64,000 nucleotides of DNA, from positions 124,001-188,000 of the forward strand of contig NW_027475149.1 in NCBI RefSeq assembly GCF_051020985.1, in the 5' to 3' direction. This DNA comes from Nomia melanderi. Its lineage: Eukaryota > Arthropoda > Insecta > Hymenoptera > Halictidae. Below are positions 36,423 through 49,300 of this stretch, piece by piece (within the stretch, counting starts at the first letter, position 1; the number at the start of each line of letters is the position of its first letter). The translations under genes and the position numbers were made by a program. The notes beneath the pieces were generated by a model. The model did no database searches and was not told the DNA's origin. It saw nothing but the letters and a program-made list of their open reading frames with translations.

Positions 36423-39400
36423 GCACCCGAGATATCACCAGATCTATATTGGATTTTCCACTGACCCTGAGTGTCCGGCCCCATGAGACTGTGGTTTTCT
36501 CGGCCCCTGGTGGTCCGAGGTCGTACCCGCTGCACAGATTCATGCGCCAGGGCCTCCTACAGACAATGCACTTTGATTTATTGCGCTATCTGTAATAGCA
36601 CCCGAGATATCACCATATATATATTGAATTTTTCACTGGCCCTGAGTGTCCGGCCCCATGAGACGGTGGTTTTCTCGGCCCCTGGTGGTCCGAGGTCGTT
36701 CCCGCTGTACAGATTCGTGCGCCAGGGCCTCCTACAGACAATGCACTTTGATTTATTGCGCTATCTGTAATAGCACTCGAGATATCACCAGATATATGCT
36801 GCATTTTTACATCACCTTGGGTGACGGATTCCGAATATCACTAATTTTCTCGGCCCCTGGTGGTCCGAAGTCGTTCCTGCTGCACAGATTCATTCGCCAG
36901 TGCCTCCTACAGACAATGCACTTTGATTTATTGCGGTATCTCTAATAGCACCCTAGATATCACCAAATATATATTGGGTTTTTCCCGGACCCTTACAGTC
37001 CGGCCCCATGAGACGGTGATTTTCTCGGCCCCTGCTGGTCCGAGGTCGTTCCCGCTGCACAGAATCATGCGCCAGGGCTTCCTGCAGACAATCCACTTTG
37101 GTTTATTGCGCTATCTCTAACAGCACCCAAGATATCACCAGATATATATGGGATTTTTCCCTGACCCTAAGTGTCCGGCCCCTCGGGACGGTGGTTTTCT
37201 CAGCCCCTGGTGGTCCGAGGTAGTTCCCGCTGCACAGATTCATGCGCCAGGGCCTCCTACAGATAACTCACTTTGGTTTATTGCGCTATCTATAATAGCA
37301 CCCGAGATATCACCAGATATATATTGGATTTTTCCCTTACCCTGAGTGTCCGGCCCCATGAGACGGTGGTTTTCTCGGCCCCTGGTGGTCCTAGGTCGTT
37401 CCCGCTGCACAGATGCATGCGCCAGGGCCTCCTGCAGATAATTCCCTTTGGCTTATTGCGCTATCTCTAATAGCACCCGAGATATCACCAGATATATATT
37501 GGATTTTCCCCTGACCCTGAGTGGCCGTCCCCATGAGACGGTGGTCTTCTCGGCCCCTGGTGGTCCGAGGTCGTTCCCGCTGCACAGATTCATGCGCCAG
37601 GGCCTCCTGCAGATAATTCACTTTCGTTTATTGCGCTATCTCTAATAGCACCCGAGATATCACCAGATATATATTGGATTTTCCACTGACCCTGAGTGTC
37701 CGGCCGCATGAGACTGTAGTTTTCTCGGCCCCTGGTGGTCCGAGGTGGTTCCCGCTGCACAGATTCATGCGACAGGGCCTCCTACAGACAATGCACTTTG
37801 ATTTATTGCGCTATCTGTAATAGCACCCGAGATATCACCACATATATATTGGATTTTTCCCTGACCCTGAGTGTCCGGCCCCATGAGACGGTGGTTTTCT
37901 CGGCCCCTGGTGGTCCGAGGTCGTTCCCGCTTCACAGATTCATGCGCCAGGGCCTCCTACAGACAATGCACTTTGATTTATTGCGCTATCTGTAATAGCA
38001 CCCGAGATATCACCAGATATATATTGGATATTTCCCTCACCCTGAGTGTCCAGCCCCATCAGACGGTGGTTTTCTCGGCCCCTGGTGGACCGAGGTCGTT
38101 CCCGCTGCACAGATTCATGCGCCTGGTCCTCCTGCAGATAATTCACTTTGATTTATTTCGCCATCTGTAATAGGACCCGAGATATCACCAGATATATATT
38201 GGATTTTCCCCAGACCCTGAGTGGTCGGCGCCATGAGACTGTGGTTTTCTCGGCCCCTGGTGGTCCGAGGTCGTTCCCGCTGCACAGATTCGTGCGCCAG
38301 GGCCTCCTACAGACAATGCACTTTGATTTATTGCGCTATCTGTAATAGCACCCGAGATATCACCAGATATGTATTGGATTTTTCCCTGACCCTGAGTGTC
38401 CGGCCCCATGAGACTGTGGTTTTCTCGGCCCCTGGTGGTCCGAGGTAGTTCCCGCTGCACAGATTCATGCGCCAGGGCCTCCTACAGACAATGCACTTGG
38501 ATTTATTGCGCTATCTCTAATAGCACCCAAGATATCACCAGATATATATAGGATTTTTCCCTGACCCTGACTGTCTGGCCCCATGAGACGGTGATTTTCT
38601 CGGCTCCTGGTGGTTCGAGGTCGTTCCCGTTGCACAGATTCATGCGCCAGGACCTCCTGCAGATAATTCACTTCGGTTTATTGCGCTATCTCTAACAGCA
38701 CCCAAGATATCACCAGATATATATTGGATTTATCCCTGACCCTCAGTGTCCGGCCCCATGAGACTGTGGTTTTTTCGGCCCCTGGTGGTCCGAGGTCGTT
38801 CCCGTTGCACAGATTCATGCGCCAGGGCCTCCTATAGACAATGCACTTTGATTTATTGCGCTATCTGTAATAGCACCCGAGATATCACCAGATATATATT
38901 GGATATTTCCCTCACCCTGAGTGTCCAGCCACATGAGACGGTGGTTTTCTCGGCCCTGGTTGACCGAGGTCGTTCCCGCTGCACAGATTCATGCGCCAGG
39001 GCCTCCTGCAGATAATTCACTTTGATTTATCGCGCTATCTGTAATAGCACCCGAGATATCACCAGATATATATAGGATATTTCCCTCACCCTGAGTGTCC
39101 AGCCCCATGAGACGGTGGTTTTCTCGGCCCCTGGTGGACCGAGGTCGTTCCCGCTGCACAGATTCATGCGCCAGGGCCTCCTGCATATAATTCGCTTTGG
39201 TTTATTTCGCTATCTGTAATAGGAACCGAGATATCACCAGATATATATTGGATTTTCCCCAGACCCTGAGTGTCCGTCCCCATGAGACTGTAGTTTTCTC
39301 GGCCCCTGGTGGACCGAGGTCGTTCCCGCTTCCCATATTCATGCGCCAGGGCCTCCTGCAGATAATTCACTTTGGTTTATTGCGCTGTATCTAATAGCAC

Positions 39401-39745
39401 CCGAGATATCACCAGATATATATTGGATTTTCCCCTGACCCTGAGTGTCCGGCCCCATGCGACTGTGGTTTTTTCGGACCCTGGTGGTCCGAGGTCGTTC
39501 CCGCTGCACAGATTCAGGCAGCAGGGCCTCCTGCAGATAACTCACTTGGTTTATTGCGCTATCTCTAATAGCACCCGAGATATCACCAGATATATATTGG
39601 ATATTTCCCTCACCCTGAGTGTCCAGCCCCATGAGACGGTGGTTTTCTCGGCCCCTGGTGGTCCGAGGTCGTTCCCGCTGCACAGATACATGCGCCAGGG
39701 CCTCCTGCAGATAATTCACTTTGATTTATTGCGCTATCTGTAATA
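36423..39745 (+). repeat. HOR unit 1: complete 19-mer
   Basis: Contains m1 to m19 in order over 3,323 bp (19x175 minus 2, from 1-bp deletions in m15 and m18). Monomers start at 36423, 36598, 36773, 36948, 37123, 37298, 37473, 37648, 37823, 37998, 38173, 38348, 38523, 38698, 38873, 39047, 39222, 39397 and 39571. This is the fullest copy and the best reference for the HOR. Confidence 0.92.
36773..36947 (+). repeat. Type B monomer, HOR position m3
   Basis: Type B block with ACATCACCTTGGGTGACGG and CGAATATCACTAATTTTC, and GCACTCGAG at the start. The same subvariant is at 41669 and 46740, so a type B unit was built into the HOR. Confidence 0.93.
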
Positions 39746-40010
39746 GCACCCGAGATATCACCAGATATATATTGGATTTTCCCCTGACCCTGAGTGTCCG
39801 GCCCCATGAGACTGTGGTTTTCTCGGCCCCTGGTGGTCCGAGGTCGTACCCGCTGCACAGATTCATGCGCCAGGGCCTCCTACAGACAATGCACTTTGAT
39901 TTATTGCGCTATCTGTAATAGCACCCGAGATATCACCATATATATATTGAATTTTTCACTGACCCTGAGTGTCCGGCCCCATGAGACGGTGGTTTTCTCG
40001 GCCCCTGGTG
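38523..40010 (+). repeat. Internal 9-monomer duplication, copy 1
   Basis: m13-m19 plus the next m1 and the first half of m2. It is repeated at 1,573-bp spacing from 40096. The copies are almost identical; one difference seen is CCTATAGACAATG near 38833 versus CCTACAGACAATG near 40406. Confidence 0.92.
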
Positions 40011-41318
40011 GTCCTAGGTCGTTCCCGCTGCACAGATGCATGCGCCAGGGCCTCCTACAGACAATGCACTTTGATTTATTGCGCTATCTCTAATAGCACC
40101 CAAGATATCACCAGATATATATAGGATTTTTCCCTGACCCTGACTGTCTGGCCCCATGAGACGGTGATTTTCTCGGCTCCTGGTGGTTCGAGGTCGTTCC
40201 CGTTGCACAGATTCATGCGCCAGGACCTCCTGCAGATAATTCACTTCGGTTTATTGCGCTATCTCTAACAGCACCCAAGATATCACCAGATATATATTGG
40301 ATTTATCCCTGACCCTCAGTGTCCGGCCCCATGAGACTGTGGTTTTTTCGGCCCCTGGTGGTCCGAGGTCGTTCCCGTTGCACAGATTCATGCGCCAGGG
40401 CCTCCTACAGACAATGCACTTTGATTTATTGCGCTATCTGTAATAGCACCCGAGATATCACCAGATATATATTGGATATTTCCCTCACCCTGAGTGTCCA
40501 GCCACATGAGACGGTGGTTTTCTCGGCCCTGGTTGACCGAGGTCGTTCCCGCTGCACAGATTCATGCGCCAGGGCCTCCTGCAGATAATTCACTTTGATT
40601 TATCGCGCTATCTGTAATAGCACCCGAGATATCACCAGATATATATAGGATATTTCCCTCACCCTGAGTGTCCAGCCCCATGAGACGGTGGTTTTCTCGG
40701 CCCCTGGTGGACCGAGGTCGTTCCCGCTGCACAGATTCATGCGCCAGGGCCTCCTGCATATAATTCGCTTTGGTTTATTTCGCTATCTGTAATAGGAACC
40801 GAGATATCACCAGATATATATTGGATTTTCCCCAGACCCTGAGTGTCCGTCCCCATGAGACTGTAGTTTTCTCGGCCCCTGGTGGACCGAGGTCGTTCCC
40901 GCTTCCCATATTCATGCGCCAGGGCCTCCTGCAGATAATTCACTTTGGTTTATTGCGCTGTATCTAATAGCACCCGAGATATCACCAGATATATATTGGA
41001 TTTTCCCCTGACCCTGAGTGTCCGGCCCCATGCGACTGTGGTTTTTTCGGACCCTGGTGGTCCGAGGTCGTTCCCGCTGCACAGATTCAGGCAGCAGGGC
41101 CTCCTGCAGATAACTCACTTGGTTTATTGCGCTATCTCTAATAGCACCCGAGATATCACCAGATATATATTGGATATTTCCCTCACCCTGAGTGTCCAGC
41201 CCCATGAGACGGTGGTTTTCTCGGCCCCTGGTGGTCCGAGGTCGTTCCCGCTGCACAGATACATGCGCCAGGGCCTCCTGCAGATAATTCACTTTGATTT
41301 ATTGCGCTATCTGTAATA
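39746..41318 (+). repeat. HOR unit 2: 9-mer deletion form
   Basis: Order is m1, an m2/m12-like hybrid, then m13-m19, so m3-m12 are absent. The hybrid unit (39921-40095) starts as m2. After CCCCTGGTGG it switches to TCCTAGGTCG with AGATGCATGCGCC, and it ends with ACAATGCAC and an m12-style junction before CCCAAGATATC. Confidence 0.9.
39921..40095 (+). repeat. Mosaic monomer at the HOR deletion junction
   Basis: The left part is m2 (CATATATATATTGAATTTTTC). The middle matches m6 (GTCCTAGGTCG, AGATGCATG). The right part (CTACAGACAATGCAC, CTATCTCTAATAG) matches m12. At least two switches lie inside one 175-bp unit. Confidence 0.85.
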
Positions 41319-41585
41319 GCACCCGAGATATCACCAGATATATATTGGATTTTCCCCTGACCCTGAGTGTCCGGCCCCATGAGACTGTGGTTTTCTCGGC
41401 CCCTGGTGGTCCGAGGTCGTACCCGCTGCACAGATTCATGCGCCAGGGCCTCCTACAGACAATGCACTTTGATTTATTGCGCTATCTGTAATAGCACCCG
41501 AGATATCACCATATATATATTGAATTTTTCACTGACCCTGAGTGTCCGGCCCCATGAGACGGTGGTTTTCTCGGCCCCTGGTGGT
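40096..41585 (+). repeat. Internal 9-monomer duplication, copy 2
   Basis: Second copy of 38523-40010. Collinearity is lost in m2 after CCCCTGGTGG, where this copy continues with the normal GTCCGAGGTCG and TGTACAGATTCGTG. Confidence 0.92.
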
Positions 41586-43068
41586 CCGAGGTCGTTCCCG
41601 CTGTACAGATTCGTGCGCCAGGGCCTCCTACAGACAATGCACTTTGATTTATTGCGCTATCTGTAATAGCACTCGAGATATCACCAGATATATGCTGCAT
41701 TTTTACATCACCTTGGGTGACGGATTCCGAATATCACTAATTTTCTCGGCCCCTGGTGGTCCGAGGTCGTTCCCGCTGCACAGATGCATGCGCCAGGGCC
41801 TCCTGCAGATAACTCACTTTGGTTTATTGCGCTATCTATAATAGCACCCGAGATATCACCAGATATATATTGGATTTTTCCCTTACCCTGAGTGTCCGGC
41901 CCCATGAGACGGTGGTTTTCTCGGCCCCTGGTGGTCCTAGGTCGTTCCCGCTGCACAGATGCATGCGCCAGGGCCTCCTGCAGATAATTCCCTTTGGCTT
42001 ATTGCGCTATCTCTAATAGCACCCGAGATATCACCAGATATATATTGGATTTTCCCCTGACCCTGAGTGGCCGGCCCCATGAGACGGTGGTCTTCTCGGC
42101 CCCTGGTGGTCCGAGGTCGTTCCCGCTGCACAGATTCATGCGCCAGGGCCTCCTGCAGATAATTCACTTTCGTTTATTGCGCTATCTCTAATAGCACCCG
42201 AGATATCACCAGATATATATTGGATTTTCCACTGACCCTGAGTGTCCGGCCCCATGAGACGGTGGTTTTCTCGGCCCCTGGTGGTCCTAGGTCGTTCCCG
42301 CTGCACAGATTCATGCGACAGGGCCTCCTACAGACAATGCACTTTGATTTATTGCGCTATCTGTAATAGCACCCGAGATATCACCACATATATATTGGAT
42401 TTTTCCCTGACCCTGAGTGTCCGGCCCCATGAGACGGTGGTTTTCTCGGCCCCTGGTGGTCCGAGGTCGTTCCCGCTTCACAGATTCATGCGCCAGGGCC
42501 TCCTACAGACAATGCACTTTGATTTATTGCGCTATCTGTAATAGCGCCCGAGATATCACCAGATATATATTGGATATATCCCTCACCCTGAGTGTCCAGC
42601 CCCATCAGACGGTGGTTTTCTCGGCCCCTGGTGGACCGAGGTCGTTCCCGCTGCACAGATTCATGCGCCTGGTCCTCCTGCAGATAATTCACTTTGATTT
42701 ATTTCGCCATCTGTAATAGGACCCGAGATATCACCAGATATATATTGGATTTTCCCCAGACCCTGAGTGGTCGGCGCCATGAGACTGTGGTTTTCTCGGC
42801 CCCTGGTGGTCCGAGGTCGTTCCCGCTGCACAGATTCGTGCGCCAGGGCCTCCTACAGACAATGCACTTTGATTTATTGCGCTATCTGTAATAGCACCCG
42901 AGATATCACCAGATATGTATTGGATTTTTCCCTGACCCTGAGTGTCCGGCCCCATGAGACTGTGGTTTTCTCGGCCCCTGGTGGTCCGAGGTAGTTCCCG
43001 CTGCACAGATTCATGCGCCAGGGCCTCCTACAGACAATGCACTTTGATTTATTGCGCTATCTGTAATA
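41319..43068 (+). repeat. HOR unit 3: 10-mer deletion form
   Basis: Order is m1, m2, an m3/m5-like hybrid, then m6-m12, so about two units are lost in front of m6, and m13-m19 are lost at the end before the next m1 at 43069. The unit at 42194 combines m8 with GACGGTGG and GGTCCTAGG. Confidence 0.88.
41669..41843 (+). repeat. Type B/A hybrid monomer (m3 with foreign 3' half)
   Basis: The 5' half is the type B m3 form with ATATCACTAATTTTCTCGG. The 3' half has CACAGATGCATGCGCC, CTGCAGATAACTC and ATCTATAATAG, which lead correctly into m6. The crossover lies in the conserved TCTCGGCCCCTGGTGG stretch. Confidence 0.9.
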
Positions 43069-46000
43069 GCACCCGAGATATCACCAGATATATATTGGAT
43101 TTTCCCCTGACCCTGAGTGTCCGGCCCCATGAGACTGTGGTTTTCTCGGCCCCTGGTGGTCCGAGGTCGTACCCGCTGCACAGATTCATGCGCCAGGGCC
43201 TCCTACAGACAATGCACTTTGATTTATTGCGCTATCTGTAATAGCACCCGAGATATCACCAGATATATATTGAATTTTTCACTGACCCTGAGTGTCCGGC
43301 CCCATGAGACGGTGGTTTTCTCGGCCCCTGGTGGTCCGAGGTCGTTCCCGCTGTACAGATTCGTGCGCCAGGGCCTCCTACAGACAATGCACTTTGATTT
43401 ATTGCGCTATCTGTAATAGCACTCGAGATATCACCAGATATATGCTGCATTTTTACATGACCCAGAGTGTCCGGCCCCATGAGACGGTGGTTTTCTCGGC
43501 CCCTGGTGGTCCGAGGTCGTTCCCGCTGCACTGATTCATGCGCCAGGGCCTCCTGCAGATAATTCACTTTCGTTTATTGCGCTATCTCTAATAGCACCCG
43601 AAATATCACCAGATATATATTGGATTTTCCCCAGACCCTGAGTGTCCTGCCGCATGAGACTGTAGTTTTCTCGGCCCCTGGTGGTCCGAGGTGGTTCCCG
43701 CTGCACAGATTCATGCGCCAGGGCCTCCTACAGACAATGCACTTTGATTTATTGTGCTATCTGTAATATAACCCGAGATATCACCAGATATATATTGGAT
43801 TTTTCCCTGACCCTGAGTGTCCGGCCCCATGAGACGGTGGTTGTCTCGGCCCCTGGTGGTCCGAGGTCGTTCCCGCTGCACAGATTCGTGCGCCAGGGCC
43901 TCCTACAGACAATGCACTTTGATTTATTGCGCTATCTGTAATAGCACCCGAGATATCACCAGATATATATTGGATTTATCCCTGACCCTCAGTGTCCGGC
44001 CCCATGAGACTGTGGTTTTTTCGGCCCCTGGTGGTCCGAGGTCGTTCCCGTTGCACAGATTCATGCGCCAGGGCCTCCTACAGACAATGCACTTTGATTT
44101 ATTGCGCTATCTGTAATAGCACCCGAGATATCACCAGATATATATTGGATATTTCCCTCACCCTGAGTGTCCAGCCACATGAGACGGTGGTTTTCTCGGC
44201 CCTGGTTGACCGAGGTCGTTCCCGCTGCACAGATTCATGCGCCAGGGCCTCCTGCAGATAATTCACTTTGATTTATTGCGCTATCTGTAATAGCACCCGA
44301 GATATCACCAGATATATATTGGATTTTCCCCTGACCCTGAGTGTCCGGCCCCATGAGACTGTGGTTTTCTCGGCCCCTGCTGGTCCGAGGTCGTTCCCGC
44401 TGCACAGAATCATGCGCCAGGGCTTCCTGCAGACAATCCACTTTGGTTTATTGCGCTATCTCTAACAGCACCCAAGATATCACCAGATATATATGGGATT
44501 TTTCCCTGACCCTAAGTGTCCGGCCCCTCGGGACGGTGGTTTTCTCAGCCCCTGGTGGTCCGAGGTAGTTCCCGCTGCACAGATTCATGCGCCAGGGCCT
44601 CCTACAGATAACTCACTTTGGTTTATTGCGCTATCTATAATAGCACCCGAGATATCACCAGATATATATTGGATTTTTCCCTTACCCTGAGTGTCCGGCC
44701 CCATGAGACGGTGGTTTTCTCGGCCCCTGGTGGTCCTAGGTCGTTCCCGCTGCACAGATGCATGCGCCAGGGCCTCCTGCAGATAATTCCCTTTGGCTTA
44801 TTGCGCTATCTCTAATAGCACCCGAGATATCACCAGATATATATTGGATTTTCCCCTGACCCTGAGTGGCCGGCCCCATGAGACGGTGGTCTTCTCGGCC
44901 CCTGGTGGTCCGAGGTCGTTCCCGCTGCACAGATTCATGCGCCAGGGCCTCCTGCAGATAATTCACTTTCGTTTATTGCGCTATCTCTAATAGCACCCGA
45001 GATATCACCAGATATATATTGGATTTTCCACTGACCCTGAGTGTCCGGCCGCATGAGACTGTAGTTTTCTCGGCCCCTGGTGGTCCGAGGTGGTTCCCGC
45101 TGCACAGATTCATGCGCCAGGGCCTCCTACAGACAATGCACTTTGATTTATTGCGCTATCTGTAATAGCACCCGAGATATCACCAGATATATATTGGATA
45201 TTTCCCTCACCCTGAGCGTCCAGCCACATGAGACGGTGGTTTTCTCGGCCCTGGTTGACCGAGGTCGTTCCCGCTGCACAGATTCATGCGCCAGGGCCTC
45301 CTGCAGATAATTCACTTCGGTTTATTGCGCTATCTCTAACAGCACCCATGATATCACCAGATATATATTGGATTTATCCCTGACCCTCAGTGTCCGGCCC
45401 CATGAGACTGTGGTTTTTTCGGCCCCTGGTGGTCCGAGGTCGTTCCCGTTGCACAGATTCATGCGCCAGGGCCTCCTACAGACAATGCACTTTGATTTAT
45501 TGCGCTATCTGTAATAGCACCCGAGATATCACCAGATATATATTGGATATTTCCCTCACCCTGAGTGTCCAGCCACATGAGACGGTGGTTTTCTCGGCCC
45601 TGGTTGACCGAGGTCGTTCCCGCTGCACAGATTCATGCGCCAGGGCCTCCTGCAGATAATTCACTTTGATTTATCGCGCTATCTGTAATAGCACCCGAGA
45701 TATCACCAGATATATATAGGATATTTCCCTCACCCTGAGTGTCCAGCCCCATGAGACGGTGGTTTTCTCGGCCCCTGGTGGACCGAGGTCGTTCCCGCTG
45801 CACAGATTCATGCGCCAGGGCCTCCTGCATATAATTCGCTTTGGTTTATTTCGCTATCTGTAATAGGAACCGAGATATCACCAGATATATATTGGATTTT
45901 CCCCAGACCCTGAGTGTCCGTCCCCATGAGACTGTAGTTTTCTCGGCCCCTGGTGGACCGAGGTCGTTCCCGCTTCCCATATTCATGCGCCAGGGCCTCC

Positions 46001-46389
46001 TGCAGATAATTCACTTTGGTTTATTGCGCTGTATCTAATAGCACCCGAGATATCACCAGATATATATTGGATTTTCCCCTGACCCTGAGTGTCCGGCCCC
46101 ATGCGACTGTGGTTTTTTCGGACCCTGGTGGTCCGAGGTCGTTCCCGCTGCACAGATTCAGGCAGCAGGGCCTCCTGCAGATAACTCACTTGGTTTATTG
46201 CGCTATCTCTAATAGCACCCGAGATATCACCAGATATATATTGGATATTTCCCTCACCCTGAGTGTCCAGCCCCATGAGACGGTGGTTTTCTCGGCCCCT
46301 GGTGGTCCGAGGTCGTTCCCGCTGCACAGATACATGCGCCAGGGCCTCCTGCAGATAATTCACTTTGATTTATTGCGCTATCTGTAATA
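43069..46389 (+). repeat. HOR unit 4: 19 monomers, rearranged order
   Basis: Order is m1, m2, an m3/A hybrid, an m8-like unit, an unassigned unit (43769, starting AACCCGAG), m14, m15, a unit ending like m4 (44293), m5-m8, m15, m14, m15, m16, m17, m18 and m19. The length of 3,321 bp still equals 19 units although the content is reshuffled and m15 appears three times. Confidence 0.85.
43419..43593 (+). repeat. Type B/A hybrid monomer with crossover in the internal block
   Basis: Starts as m3 (GCACTCGAG, GCTGCATTTTTACATGACC) and then switches to CAGAGTGTCCGGCCCC and the type A remainder, so the type B block is cut short inside. It also carries TGCACTGATTCATG, a variant seen again at 49.48 and 50.18 kb. 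Confidence 0.88.
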
Positions 46390-49300
46390 GCACCCGAGAT
46401 ATCACCAGATATATATTGGATTTTCCCCTGACCCTGAGTGTCCGGCCCCATGAGACTGTGGTTTTCTCGGCCCCTGGTGGTCCGAGGTTGTACCCGCTGC
46501 ACAGATTCATGCGCCAGGGCCTCCTACAGACAATGCACTTTGATTTATTGCGCTATCTGTAATAGCACCCGAGATATCACCATATATATATTGAATTTTT
46601 CACTGACCCTGAGTGTCCGGCCCCATGAGACGGTGGTTTTCTCGGCCCCTGGTGGTCCGAGGTCGTTCCCGCTGTACAGATTCGTGCGCCAGGGCCTCCT
46701 ACAGACAATGCACTTTGATTTATTGCGCTATCTGTAATAGCACTCGAGATATCACCAGATATATGCTGCATTTTTACATCACCTTGGGTGACGGATTCCG
46801 AATATCACTAATTTTCTCGGCCCCTGGTGGTCCGAGGTCGTTCCTGCTGCACAGATTCATTCGCCAGTGCCTCCTACAGACAATGCACTTTGATTTATTG
46901 CGGTATCTCTAATAGCACCCTAGATATCACCAAATATATATTGGGTTTTTCCCGGACCCTTACAGTCCGGCCCCATGAGACGGTGATTTTCTCGGCCCCT
47001 GCTGGTCCGAGGTCGTTCCCGCTGCACAGAATCATGCGCCAGGGCTTCCTGCAGACAATCCACTTTGGTTTATTGCGCTATCTCTAACAGCACCCAAGAT
47101 ATCACCAGATATATATGGGATTTTTCCCTGACCCTAAGTGTCCGGCCCCTCGGGACGGTGGTTTTCTCAGCCCCTGGTGGTCCGAGGTAGTTCCCGCTGC
47201 ACAGATTCATGCGCCAGGGCCTCCTACAGATAACTCACTTTGGTTTATTGCGCTATCTATAATAGCACCCGAGATATCACCAGATATATATTGGATTTTT
47301 CCCTTACCCTGAGTGTCCGGCCCCATGAGACGGTGGTTTTCTCGGCCCCTGGTGGTCCTGGGTCGTTCCCGCTGCACAGATGCATGCGCCAGGGCCTCCT
47401 GCAGATAATTCCCTTTGGCTTATTGCGCTATCTCTAATAGCACCCGAGATATCACCAGATATATATTGGATTTTCCCCTGACCCTGAGTGGCCGGCCCCA
47501 TGAGACGGTGGTCTTCTCGGCCCCTGGTGGTCCGAGGTCGTTCCCGCTGCACAGATTCATGCGCCAGGGCCTCCTGCAGATAATTCACTTTCGTTTATTG
47601 CGCTATCTCTAATAGCACCCGAGATATCACCAGATATATATTGGATTTTCCACTGACCCTGAGTGTCCGGCCCCATGAGACGGTGGTTTTCTCGGCCCCT
47701 GGTGGTCCTAGGTCGTTCCCGCTGCACAGATTCATGCGACAGGGCCTCCTACAGACAATGCACTTTGATTTATTGCGCTATCTGTAATAGCACCCGAGAT
47801 ATCACCACATATATATTGGATTTTTCCCTGACCCTGAGTGTCCGGCCCCATGAGACGGTGGTTTTCTCGGCCCCTGGTGGTCCGAGGTCGTTCCCGCTTC
47901 ACAGATTCATGCGCCAGGGCCTCCTACAGACAATGCACTTTGATTTATTGCGCTATCTGTAATAGCGCCCGAGATATCACCAGATATATATTGGATATAT
48001 CCCTCACCCTGAGTGTCCAGCCCCATCAGACGGTGGTTTTCTCGGCCCCTGGTGGACCGAGGTCGTTCCCGCTGCACAGATTCATGCGCCTGGTCCTCCT
48101 GCAGATAATTCACTTTGATTTATTTCGCCATCTGTAATAGGACCCGAGATATCACCAGATATATATTGGATTTTCCCCAGACCCTGAGTGTCCGGCCCCA
48201 TGAGACTGTGGTTTTCTCGGCCCCTGGTGGTCCGAGGTAGTTCCCGCTGCACAGATTCATGCGCCAGGGCCTCCTACAGACAATGCACTTTGATTTATTG
48301 CGCTATCTCTAATAGCACCCAAGATATCACCAGATATATATAGGATTTTTCCCTGACCCTGACTGTCTGGCCCCATGAGACGGTGATTTTCTCGGCTCCT
48401 GGTGGTCCGAGGTCGTTCCCGTTGCACAGATTCATGCGCCAGGACCTCCTGCAGATAATTCACTTCGGTTTATTGCGCTATCTCTAACAGCACCCAAGAT
48501 ATCACCAGATATATATTGGATTTATCCCTGACCCTCAGTGTCCGGCCCCATGAGACTGTGGTTTTTTCGGCCCCTGGTGGTCCGAGGTCGTTCCCGTTGC
48601 ACAGATTCATGCGCCAGGGCCTCCTACAGACAATGCACTTTGATTTATTGCGCTATCTGTAATAGCACCCGAGATATCACCAGATATATATTGGATATTT
48701 CCCTCACCCTGAGCGTCCAGCCACATGAGACGGTGGTTTTCTCGGCCCTGGTTGACCGAGGTCGTTCCCGCTGCACAGATTCATGCGCCAGGGCCTCCTG
48801 CAGATAATTCACTTTGATTTATCGCGCTATCTGTAATAGCACCCGAGATATCACCAGATATATATAGGATATTTCCCTCATCCTGAGTGTCCAGCCCCAT
48901 GAGACGGTGGTTTTCTCGGCCCCTGGTGGACCGAGGTCGTTCCCGCTGCGCAGATTCATGCGCCAGGGCCTCCTGCAGATAATTCGCTTTGGTTTATTTC
49001 GCTATCTGTAATAGGAACCGAGATATCACCAGATATATATTGGATTTTCCCCAGACCCTGAGTGTCCGTCCCCATGAGACTGTAGTTTTCTCGGCCCCTG
49101 GTGGACCGAGGTCGTTCCCGCTTCCCATATTCATGCGCCAGGGCCTCCTGCAGATAATTCACTTTGGTTTATTGCGCTGTATCTAATAGCACCCGAGATA
49201 TCACCAGATATATATTGGATTTTCCCCTGACCCTGAGTGTCCGGCCCCATGCGACTGTGGTTTTTTCGGACCCTGGTGGTCCGAGGTCGTTCCCGCTGCA

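Noticed and set aside
37123..37297. Telomere-like CCCTAA
   Set aside because: A single hexamer created by a substitution in GACCCTGAG; no tandem telomeric repeat exists in the window.
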